A stretch of DNA of 64,000 nt, from NCBI GenBank assembly GCA_035772405.1, contig JAYKKM010000339.1, positions 801,001 to 865,000 of the forward strand. Reading direction: 5' to 3'. The notes below the pieces were generated by a model that was not told where the DNA came from, did no database searches, and was given only the letters and a program-made list of their open reading frames with translations. The position numbers and the translations under genes were made by a program. This stretch comes from Chrysogorgia sp. JL179-B06. Lineage: Eukaryota; Cnidaria; Anthozoa; Scleralcyonacea; Chrysogorgiidae. Positions 11,095-57,000 of the stretch are shown here, one piece after another (the stretch's first letter is position 1; each line of letters begins with the position of its first letter).

Positions 11095-11465
11095 TGTTTC
11101 TTGCTTCATACTAGCAACAAAACATGTCAAGATCATTTGTTCTAAGGATTTATTTTGGAAAATTTCGAGTGTTGGAATATATACATTTTAAGACCAAACC
11201 GGGACCAGTTGCGAAAAATGCAACTTAGAGGCCTTCCGGCTGGAATTGAACCCGCGACCCTGCGATGCTAGTGCAGTGCTCTGAGCATTGAGCTACGGAG
11301 ACTGTTGCTGAGCGCCTAGTCACGATTTCTGTATATATATAGTTGTGGTAATGCCGGGAGAAGGTATATTACAAGTAATATTTGGCATTTCACTGAATTA
11401 AACTACATGTTCTAAGGATTAATGGTTCAGGAAAATTTCGAATGTTGAAATATATACATATATAA
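11095..11465 (-). mobile_element. tRNA-derived SINE, family A (inverted copy)
   Basis: The minus strand carries CTCCGTAGCTCAATGCTCAG and GGGTCGCGGGTTCAATTCC, then the TTTTTCGCAACTGGTCCCGG body. With the copy at 11470-11745 it forms a head-to-head inverted pair, and the shared 5' extensions make a palindrome around 11380-11600. Confidence 0.8.
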
Positions 11466-11469
11466 GACC

Positions 11470-11745
11470 AATATGATGTGTATATATTCCAACACTCGCA
11501 ATTTTCCTTCACCATAAATCCTTAGAACATGTAGTTTAATCGAGTGAAATGCCCAATATTACTTGTAATATACCCATAATCTTATCCCAGCATTACCACC
11601 ACTATATATACAGAACTCGTGACTAGGCTCTCGGCAACGGCCTCAGTGGTCAGAGCACTGCACTAGCATCGCAGGGTCGCGGATTCAATTCCAGCCAGAA
11701 GGCCTTGAAGTTGCATTTTTCACAACTGGTCCCGGTTTGGTCTTA
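11470..11745 (+). mobile_element. tRNA-derived SINE, family A
   Basis: Has the same 5' extension, tRNA-like head (with a small deletion before TCAGTGGTCAGAGCAC) and GCAACTGGTCCCGGTTTGG body as the 8.3-kb copy. Confidence 0.8.
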
Positions 11746-12029
11746 TATCTCCATTAACGTGTAACTGCAATTTATATTTAAATTGAGATTGTATAATTTT
11801 CGTCACAGCGTGAGCTCAAATTTCGAGTCATCATTACCGGTGTGTGTACGCATAATGACCTATGTTTACGTCATGGAATATTTAAAAGCATCGAAGAATG
11901 GAGAAGATTACACTCCTCTATCAACTTGGCACGCAATGGCTAAATGTGTTGCGTTGCAGTTGTACGAGTGTTGTGTGCAAAGGTAGATACTATCGCTATT
12001 TCTGTTACTCAAGCATAGTGATACTTTAC

Positions 12030-12140
12030 ATATCCGTAATATTTGGGTCTTCCTGAGCAAAATCATAATATATCTTGTCAGCCAAAAATTTCATCTTCGT
12101 GGACTTTTTTGCTGTTAAAGTTGCCAGATGTGATTGTGAA
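12030..12140. repeat. Fragment of palindromic family G
   Basis: ATATTTGGGTCTTCCTGAGC, CTTGTCAGCC and ATTTCATCTTCGTGGA match the complete palindrome at 27685-27960. Confidence 0.65.
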
Positions 12141-12295
12141 GGATTTACGTCCTTTTATAATAGTTTATTTAAAGTTTAATAACAGAAAACAGCTCGCTTT
12201 CTCTCAGCGAGCACACACAAAACACACTTTCTTGCCCAGTCCTAATCCCGCGCATGTGCTGATAATAAACAAAATAGAAATAGAAAGGTTCGTGT

Positions 12296-12805
12296 CACTG
12301 ATCTCTAAATAAAGACTGGATCGAGCAACTATTGTTCAGAAAATGAAGCCGGAAGTTCGCCATTACTAAGGGACCAACTGAGAATCCCATGAGGTTTTTT
12401 GATGGTTTATGTGCTCTTACCATCGACAAAATAAAATAATATTACTATAAAGAGGACCAGAAAACATTTTTCAAATTACTGAGTAAAACGATTCATCGCC
12501 TACCTACAGATTTCCTGCGACTTTGGTCCCTTAGTAATGGCCGCCGTTGGCTCTAATTATCCAGTGAGAGAAGCCTAATATGAGACGTCAAATTAGGTTG
12601 AAGATTTTATGCATTTAATGTTAACAAAGAAACTACATTGGCCAGACACTAAACCTATTTTGTTAGCGTCACAGTTTGAATTGCTTGCAAACTCGGAGCT
12701 TCTAATGATCTCTCGTTAATTTACATTATGCAAATATGCAGGCTTCAAAATCAGCTCATCAGATACAATAGAAAGCTCAATCCAGTCTTTATTTAGAGAT
12801 CAGTG
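12296..12805. mobile_element. hAT-like MITE with 8-bp target duplication
   Basis: The ends CACTGATCTCTAAATAAAGA and its inverted match form TIRs of about 30 bp. The element is flanked by a perfect 8-bp duplication GTTCGTGT (12288-12295 and 12806-12813). It is non-coding, 510 bp. The 8-bp duplication and short TIR point to hAT-type transposition. Another copy with its own perfect duplication is at 54603-55095. Confidence 0.88.
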
Positions 12806-12814
12806 GTTCGTGTC

Positions 12815-12990
12815 CGTCACAATGTCACAAGAGGCATTTTTAAGTAACAAAAGAAAACTGGTTTGGAATGCCTCTTGTGACATCACATCCGGTAACTTTG
12901 ACAGCGAAAAACTGGGTGAAGTTTCATATAAATCCCGAAATGACGTCACATAGACTATCGGTAGTAAAATTCGAAATTAAAATCAGCTGT
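12815..12990. repeat. Fragment of palindromic family G
   Basis: CACAAGAGGCATT...AATGCCTCTTGTGACATCAC is the central inverted part of family G (compare 27790-27860). Confidence 0.65.
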
Positions 12991-13017
12991 TATTTCTAAA
13001 ATAAAGCATTATCGTAA

Positions 13018-13083
13018 GAGTTAGGGTTAGGATTAGGTGTAGGGTTAGGGTTAGGATTAGGGTTATGTTGGGGTTAGGACTAT
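13018..13083. repeat. Telomere-like TTAGGG/TTAGGATTAGG tract
   Basis: Degenerate GGTTAGGGTTAGGATTAG repeats, matching the metazoan telomere hexamer. Short related tracts occur near 22505-22600 and 23180-23220. It is too short and degenerate to indicate a chromosome end. Confidence 0.6.
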
Positions 13084-13084
13084 G

Positions 13085-13215
13085 TTTTAAATTCGGGATA
13101 TTGATATGAAACGTCAGCCGAAAAACTCCATGAAGATGAAATTTTCGGCTGACAATATACAATTATTTTGCTCAGGAACACCCAAATATTACGAATATGT
13201 AAAATCCCCAAAAAC
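13085..13215. repeat. Fragment of palindromic family G
   Basis: GAAATTTTCGGCTGACAATA and CTCAGGAACACCCAAATATT match one end of the 27.7-kb palindrome. Confidence 0.6.
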
Positions 13216-13295
13216 ACGAGAATAAAAGAAACAATGAAGTTGAAGTTCCATGCCAATACCTTGTAAAAGCGCCGTAATATAAGATCGCCATATAC

Positions 13296-13975
13296 GGAGG
13301 TTGAGGAACATATAAGGTGGTTGAGGAACATATAAGGTGGTTGAGGAACATATAAGGTGGTTGAGGAATATATAAGGTGGTCGAGGAACATATAAGGTGG
13401 TTGAGGAACATATAAGGTGGTTGAGGAACATATAAGGTCGTTGAGGAACATATAAGGTGGTTGAGGAACATATAAGGTGGTTGAGGAACATATAAGGTCG
13501 TTGAAGAACATATAAGGTGGTCGAGGAACATATAAGTGGTCGAGGAACATATAAAGTGGTCGAGGAACATATAAGGTAGTCGAGGAACATATAAGGTGGT
13601 TGAGGAACATATAAGGTGGTTGAGGAACATATAAGGTGGTTGAGGAACATATAAGGTGGTTGAGGAACATATAAGGTGGTTGAGGAACATATAAGGTGGT
13701 TGAGGAACATATAAGGTGGTTGAGGAACATATAAGGTGGTTGAGGAACATATAAGGTGGTTGAGGAACATACAAGGTGGTTGAGGAACATATAAGGTGGT
13801 TGAGGAACATATAAGGTGGTTGAGGAACATATAAGGTGGTTGAGGAACATAAGGTGGTTGAGGAACATATAAGGTGGTTGAGGAACATATAAGGTGGTTG
13901 AGGAACATATAAGGTGGTTGAGGAACATATAAGGTGGTTGAGGAACATATAAGGTGGTTGAGGAACATACAAGGT
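13296..13975. repeat. 20-bp minisatellite (GGTTGAGGAACATATAAGGT)
   Basis: About 33 copies with a 20-bp period and few substitutions (TCGAGG, CATAAGG). Because 20 is not a multiple of three and the monomer lacks stops on the minus strand, all three minus frames stay open for 266-282 codons with a 20-residue superperiod. These are not genes. The same monomer makes the array at 16745-17275. Confidence 0.95.
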
Positions 13976-14157
13976 CTAAAGCGATGCAAGTGGAGTGTGT
14001 TATACAAGAATATCTTGGAAGAATAAACCAAAAGTAATAATTATTGTATTTTATTACTGTATAACGACATTATCACTGTGCCAACTGCGACACTATAGTT
14101 TATAACAGACAATGTGTCGATGGTTTACTGTAAGAAGTATGCGTATACATGTAAATA

Positions 14158-14535
14158 GGGACTTTAAGATCTACGACGGCAACCTAGGATGGCGACGTCG
14201 TTCAAACAAAAGAATCTTTATGCGAAACAAAAAGAATGAATAATTTTTATTCCCAAGAGTAATCTCAACGCCGTCCTCGTTCTGTTTACAACGCCACTGA
14301 GAACATTTTCACGTCTTTAGGACGACGGTAACTCGTGGAGAGAGAGCTGTTTCTTAAGACTTACTTAAACACAGACACTACAATCGTTTTAGAAACATTG
14401 AAGAGTTTTGGAGATCATAAAACAAACTTTGAGTGTTAAATATGCTAGTCAATCGACCGTGGTTTCATTCAAATGCTAAAATTTGTATTGCTTTCACTGC
14501 CGTCGCCGTCCTGCCGTCGTAGATCTTAAAGTCCC
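14158..14535. mobile_element. TIR element with TA flanks
   Basis: GGGACTTTAAGATCTACGAC and its inverted match CGTAGATCTTAAAGTCCC lie between TA dinucleotides (14156-14157 and 14536-14537), suggesting a mariner-like MITE. It is non-coding. Confidence 0.7.
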
Positions 14536-14699
14536 TATTATTAAAAGTACGGTATTCTGTTCCTGTCTAGCAAACTCGCAGATTTTGATCATTTAAAGGC
14601 GCTGCCTTTATCCATGGTGTGCTTATATGCGGAGGACTAGGGTAGCTCCATTTCGTAATTCTGTTCTTACAACATGCTTGTGGTAATTTACGATTTATA

Positions 14700-14912
14700 G
14701 ACGACTTTCATAATGGCTGCTAATTTAAATATTTTAAATATTCCTTTATGTGCATCTAAATTAGCCTTTATGGCCTCGTTTGCATGTCAGCAATTCAAAA
14801 TAATTTTGCTTCGTAACGAGGTTGTAAAGACCACAGTTAGTAGAGTAAAGACTAATTTATATGCACATAAAAGAATATTTAAAATGGCAGCCATTATGAA
14901 AGTCGTCTATAT
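14700..14912. repeat. Foldback element
   Basis: GACGACTTTCATAATGGCTG at the left matches inverted ATTATGAAAGTCGTC at the right; the arms continue through TTTAAATATTCCTTTATGTGC and its complement. Confidence 0.7.
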
Positions 14913-14992
14913 CTCACCCATCTCAACTTGGGGAACATAGTTAGGTATGTGAACTGCCAAGATTTTTAGTTTTGTTTAGTTTATTAGATTAT

Positions 14993-15685
14993 CACTCTTT
15001 TAGGTGAATGGAATACCTCAACAGGCTAGAAGCCCAATTGATAGGGGTTCCGAGGGCCTACGATTTAAGGTTGTTATCCGAGAAGACCACAATGTTTTAC
15101 CATTTGCTGATATTATTGCAAAGGCAACACTTTATCCTCAATTATATTTAAGACCCTGAGTGGTGGTCCGACCCAGGATTTGAACCATTTTGAAAATTTT
15201 GAAAATCTTGTGAAGTGATTTTTCTGAGAATTGCGAAGCTGATTTTAAGTAACCAAGTTCACCGTGGACGACGAAAGTGATGTAAACGTCAGTTATAGGA
15301 CTTAATGATTTTACACTACGTTGTAAGACATTACGCTACATTGTAATATGTTACGCTACGTTGTAAGACGTTATGCTACGTTGTAAGGCGTTACGCTAAG
15401 TTGTAAGACGTTACGCTACGTGGAAAGACGTTATGCTACGTTGTAAGACGTTACGCTACGTTGTGAGACGTTACGCTACGTGGAAAGACGTTATGCTACG
15501 TTGTAAGGCGTTACGCTACGTTGTAAGACGTTACGCTACGTTACGCTACGTTGTAAGACGTTACACAACGTTGTAAGACGTTACGCTACATTGTGACACT
15601 AAAGAAAAATGCGAAGCTGTTTCGGAGCGTTAATTCGGACCCTGCATAGACATTTGTGGTAACCACAAGACCACAATAGCTGGTA
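14993..15685 (-). mobile_element. tRNA-derived SINE, family B, interrupted by a minisatellite element
   Basis: The SINE body runs from CACTCTTTTAGGTGAATGGA (its 3' end) through GAGTGGTGGTCCGACCCAGG to TTTGAACC at 15186. The tRNA head resumes at 15645 with CATAGACATTTGTGGTAACC and ends near 15685. About 14 nt expected between the halves are absent, so the insertion (15187-15644) came with a small deletion. Confidence 0.8.
15187..15644. mobile_element. Second copy of the 20-bp-minisatellite TIR element
   Basis: The shoulders (GAATTGCGAAGCTGATTTTA, AACCAAGTTCACCGTGGACG; right GACACTAAAGAAAAATGCGA) match 712-2185, and the right end TTAATTCGGACCCTG is its terminal repeat. The left terminus is missing. 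The internal array (15310-15597) has only about 14 monomers. It sits inside a SINE B, which shows it inserted later. Confidence 0.8.
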
Positions 15686-15689
15686 ACGA

Positions 15690-15860
15690 AATACTGACGC
15701 TTCGAGCGGAGTCCTTCGCTTTGTTATATATACAAAACACTGTCTACGCAGCACTCTACTTTTTTACTACTCTCGAAAAATCTATAGCCAAGTCTTACTC
15801 TGATGAAGGGCTCCGCTCGAAACGTCAGTATTTCGTCACTAAAAATCTCAACAGTTCAAC
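15690..15860 (+). ncRNA. Hammerhead-like ribozyme motif with intact core
   Basis: CTGATGA (15800-15806), a short stem-loop GGGC/GCTC and GAAAC (15819-15823) followed by GTC match the hammerhead core with cleavage after GUC. An inverted copy of the 3' part (GAAATACTGACGCTTCGAGC) lies at 15690-15710 and could supply stem I at a distance. It is downstream of the POLR3B stop. Cleavage is an inference. Confidence 0.5.
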
Positions 15861-15975
15861 ACCTTTTCACTTTGCTATATATACAAAACACTGTCTAAAC
15901 AGCACTCTACTTTTATATAGTTAAGTATGTTCAATTCTACGCCTGGAACTCAATAAATATAGCTTCAGTTTGTAT

Positions 15976-51999
<36,024 letters not shown>

Positions 52000-52935
52000 G
52001 TTTGCAATGAAAACTCTGAAGTCTGGCCGAGTGTGATGCAGGAAACTGGTACTTAATCCATCGTATTGTTCTCCCCAGACTCCCGCGATGACTTTTATTA
52101 CTCGGGCTAACCACCCCGCGCTTTAAGTGCGCGTCACGCACATGTGCTTCACGTACACCACACTATAAGTGTGCGTCACGCAACGCACATGTACTTCACG
52201 CCTGCACTATAAGTGTGCGCCATGTCACATATATCTGTATATATGTATGTGAAAAAAAATATATATATATATATGTATATATGCCATGCTAGCGTGCCCC
52301 CAGACCCCCCGTAGATCATCGCGGTTCGCCCCACGAATATACACCACATCTATGGTTGCCGTATACCACTGTAAGCATACAATGCTCGTCGAAATACCCA
52401 ATTCCGTAACTAGAAAATGTGGTGAAGGTTTTAACATCTTATAGTCAATAAGTCACCCCCTGAAAAATCCTGTATCCGTCCCAGCGAAATGTATCCATGT
52501 GAAACAGTTTTACGTTGTTAAGTATGTTTAGAACACACTTTAATATTTATTATTTTCTAAAAAAAATTCAAGATGGCGACTGGTACTATTAACCATAATT
52601 CATTGCGCGCGCAGTAAACATTGAATCTCGTAGAAATAGCAGAAGATATTAAGTTTTGTAAAAGGAAGCTTTTACGTATTTAATTCATGTTTACAAGGTA
52701 AACAATGTTTAGCTGTTATTACAGGTGATTTAAGATCTCAAAGCATGTACAGCCGCCATCTTTTTTCGATACCGTCAATAGCGTAGAGTCTGGCTGCTAT
52801 TAATAGCTCAAAAAGCGGACAAACAAACCAAATTTGACTCACAAATGAGCTATTTTCTTTTGTTATGGTCGCAAGAATTATGGGTAAAAGCGGACAAACA
52901 TCGATGCTGACGTCATCTCGACGGAGCGCTATTAG
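52000..52935 (-). promoter_or_regulatory. Upstream region of POLR3B
   Basis: About 0.9 kb between the POLR3B start codon and the next repeat. The frame of exon 1 stays open for about 43 codons upstream of the chosen ATG, but without another ATG. There is a short (TA)n at 52258-52276 and several GTGCGTCACG motifs (52128-52220). No TATA box is evident. Confidence 0.4.
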
Positions 52936-52940
52936 AACAA

Positions 52941-53507
52941 CCATGGATAGTAAATAGACTGGATAGGAAACTAAGATCACGTGCGGCGTTTCCAGCGTGC
53001 TGATTGGTTTAGGCACCAGTTGGTCGCGTGAAAACCTAGTTGCAAATCGTGATGTCACAAAATCACCATAAATCGCAACGTTTAGCAATAATACAGCTAA
53101 AAATGATAGTCAAACTACCAAAAAATATCACAATGCCACTTTACGATGGAATATCCGACTACCATTACTCATTTTAGGCGAAAAGATCCAACTTTAGACG
53201 GTGAAAAACGCGTCGCAAATTTCAACTAAAACAACGGTAGTTTTGCGACGCCAGTTTCTTCACCACAAAACGAAAACAGCTGAAACAAAGACGAACAACA
53301 TTTACCTCGATCATTTGGTCGTGGCTTAGGCAGGTTTGTAAGACGATGAAACATTTTGGAATCTCAATATAGCTACTTGAATACGAAAATATGGAGAAGT
53401 CGAAGAGAAACTCAGCAAAATCTGTGTACTCGTGACATCACGAATTTCAACTAGGTTTCCACGCTGACGTCAACCAGTTTCCTATCCAGTCTATTTACTA
53501 TCCATGG
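52941..53507. mobile_element. TIR/foldback element with 5-bp duplication
   Basis: CCATGGATAGTAAATAGACT...GGATAGGAAAC is mirrored by GTTTCCTATCC...AGTCTATTTACTATCCATGG, flanked by AACAA (52936-52940 and 53508-53512). Non-coding, between LOXHD1 and POLR3B. Confidence 0.8.
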
Positions 53508-53784
53508 AACAACTTATATGACTTATATCAGAGACGTTTCTGTTATTAGTGTATATTTATATATAAATTAAATACTTAAATAATTGTGCAAATTTACATT
53601 TAAAATTCAATAATCAAGTTCTTCATTTGCCTAAGGTGAAAACTAATTGGGGTAAATCGAGAGTTCAATTAATATTGTGCATCAGCTGACTTCAATATAT
53701 TAGTTGATAAAACTATCTACAGAATATATTAGTTGATAAAACTATCTACAGACATTACGTCTTTTTAAATAATTTTCATTTGTT

Positions 53785-54022
53785 GGCCAGAAATCGTCGA
53801 TGGTTTCCGATGTTTGTCGATAGTTTCCGATGTTTTGTCGATAGTTTTCGATGTTTTGTCGATGATTTCCGATGTTTCGTCGACGATGTCCGATATTGTG
53901 TCGACGGTTTCAGATGTCTTTTCGATAGTTTCCGATGTTTTGTCGACAGTTTCCGAAGTTTTGTCGATAGTTTCCGATGTTTTCTCGATAGTTTCCGATG
54001 TTTTCTCGATGGTTTCCGAGTC
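53785..54022. repeat. 21-bp minisatellite (GTCGATAGTTTCCGATGTTTT)
   Basis: About 11 units of 21 bp. As 21 is a multiple of three, one frame stays open throughout. It ends immediately downstream of the LOXHD1 stop codon, so it is probably in its 3' UTR. Confidence 0.9.
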
Positions 54023-54027
54023 TGCGT

Positions 54028-57000
54028 TCAGCTTACCGCAGACGGGACAAGATCACGGCAAATGAGTCCATCTCCTTTCTTCTTATCAAACCATTGATTA
54101 CAAGGGAACAAAACTAGTTCCGATGTCGTTAAATTCGTTATTTCTACTTTATCTAACATCCATGCTGCTCCAAATCCTTTATTATCATGTTCAATACGAA
54201 CCATCTTTAATTGTCCTAAATCTAGAGCTTCCACATTGAACACATCTCGCTGACCACGTTCAAATAAGTTCACCAGCTTCTTCGTCAGTTTCCGCTGACC
54301 ACTATCACCGTTTTCACCATACATTATGAGAGATACGTTAGCGTCGGTGCCCGCGTAAGCAACGTCAGCGGTGTAGACAGCAACCTCGTATTGGATTGGC
54401 TTAAGTTCTGCAAACACATAGACAGTAATTAACATTGGTGACGTGTACATTGTTGCAACGCATCGCATATCGTATCACTATCGTGTCGTAACGTATCGTA
54501 TCGCTATCGTATCGTATCGCTATCGTATCGTATCGCTATCGTATCGCATCGTATTGTATCGTATCACTACCGTATCGCATCGTGTCACTATCGTATCGTA
54601 TCCACTGATCTCTAAATAACGAGCACTATTGTTCAGAAAATGTGCCTGAAGTCCGCCATTACTAAGGGACCAACTGAGAATCCTATGAGGTTTTTTGATG
54701 GTTTATGTGCTCTTACCATCGACAAAATAAAATAATATTACTATAAAGAGGACCAGAAAACATTTTTCAAATTACTGGGTAAAACGATTCATCGCCTACC
54801 TACAGATTTACTGCGACTTTGGTCCCTTAGCAATGACCGCCGTTGGCTCTAATTATCCAGTGAGAGAAGCCTGATATGAGACGTCAAATTAGGTTGAAGA
54901 TTTTATGCATTTAATGTTAACAAAGAAACTATATTGGCCAGACACTAAACCTATTTTGCAGCGTCACGATTTGCTTGCAAACTCGGAGTTTCTGATGATC
55001 TCTCGTTAATTTACATTATGCAAATATGCAGGCTTCAAAATCAGCTCATCAGATACAATAGAAAGCTCAATCTAGTCTTTATTTAGAGATCAGTGATCGT
55101 ATCGTATCACTATCGTATCGTATCATGTATTCTGAATTATTTATACCTCTTATTGTAGCTAGTCTTGAACGTTCGGTTGATTTGCATTCCAATCGAACGC
55201 CATCTTTTTTATTTGCTGTTAAGGATATCCATTGACGACATGGAAAAACAAACCTTAATGAACAAAAGAAACCATTAGGGAGAGAGAGAGAGGATGCAAA
55301 GAGGGGGAAGTAATGAAGAAGGGAAAAAGGGAACGAAGGGAGGGAGGAAGGGACAAAGGAAGGAAGGGAAGGAGCGAAAGAGGAAGGGAAGGAGCGAAAG
55401 AGGAAAGAAGGGAGGGAGGAAAGAAGGAGGGAGAAAAGAAGGAAGGTAGGTAGGTAGGAGGGAAGGAAGGAAGGAAGAAAGAAAGGAAGGAAGAAAGGAA
55501 TGAGGGAGGAAGGAAGGAAGGGAAGGAACGAAAGAGGAAAGGAAGGAGCGAAAGAGGAAAGAAGGGAGGGAGGAAAGAAGGAAGGTAGGTAGGTAGGAGG
55601 GAAGGAAGGAAGGATGGAAGGAAGGAAGGGAGGAAGGAAGGAGAGCTAAATTGAGGGAGAGCGAAATTGAGGTAGAGCGAAATTGAGGGTGAGAGAAAGG
55701 AAAAGATGGAAGGAAGTAGAGAGGGAAGGAAGTAGAGAGGAAAGGAAGGAGGGAGGAATGGATGGATGGAAAGAGAGAGGGAAGGAAGGAAGAGAGGGAA
55801 GGAAGATAGGAAGGAAGGAAGGAAGGAGGGAGGGAGGGAATGAATGAAGGAAGGAATGAGAATGAATGAATGAAGGAAGGAAAAGAGAGAGAAATTTCCT
55901 TTAAAAAGATGGAAGGAAGGAGAGAGGGAAGGAAGGAAGAGAGGGGAAGGAAGAGAAGGAAGGAAGGAGAGAGGGAAGGAGAGAGGGACGGAAGGAGAGA
56001 GGGAAGGAAGGAGGTAGGGAAGGAAGGAAGGAGGTAGGGAAGGAAGGAGGTAGGAAAAGAGACAGGTAGGGAGGGAAGGAGGAATAAGAGAGAGGAAGGG
56101 GGGGGAGGAAAGAGGGAAGAAGCTCACTTTACCTTTCACCATTATCCGTATTCTTTACAATAACTTCATGAAGATACCAAGACTGTTCTTTTCCAGATTT
56201 CTCCGAATTTGAGCCAGATTTTGGATGATGGCCAACTATCAGCTCTGTCAATGCACCTAGGGGTTTGGTAACGAATTTAAAAGTATCTGTTTGACCTCGT
56301 CGTAAACGTTTTTTCTTGGCGCTGTTTTCGATACTGTAAACTTGAGACTTCCTTTTCTCTCCAATTAACACAATGGAAGCATTCTGATTAGTGCCTGCGT
56401 TCTGTTTATCGCTGGTCAGCAGTGTTATCTCAAAAGCTAAAAGAAAGAAAATGAATATATTAAAAACGAATTAATCATTTAATTAATCAATTAATTAATT
56501 AATCAAGAAACATATATTCAAGTTAAATATTGTAAGATGCTCTAACTATTGAGCTACATGGACTAAGATGATTAGTGAAGGTTACATATGTGTACAACCT
56601 GTAACCTTCTGATGACTAGTGAGATGCTCTAACTATTGAGCAACATGGACTAAGATGATGAGTGAAGGTTACATATGTGTACAACCTGTAACCTTCTGAT
56701 GACCAGTGAGATGCTCTAACTATTGAGCTACATGGACTAAGATGATTAGTGAAGGTTACATATGTGTACAACCTGTAACCTTCTGATGACTAGTGAGATG
56801 CTCTAACTATTGAGCAACATGGACTAAGATGATGAGTGAAGGTTACATATGTGTACAACCTGTAACCTTCTGATGACTAGTGAGATTCTCTAACTATTGA
56901 GCTACATGGACTAAGATGATGAGTGAAGGTTACATATGTGTACAACCTGTAACCTTCTGATGACTAGTGAGATGCTCTAACTATTGAGCTACATGGACTA

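Noticed and set aside
13018..13083. Chromosome end or telomere
   Set aside because: Short, degenerate TTAGGG-like tract with genes and repeats continuing on both sides.
13080..14031. Long overlapping minus-strand frames (266-282 codons)
   Set aside because: All three frames are open only because of the 20-bp repeat; translations show a 20-residue superperiod and no splice or coding context.
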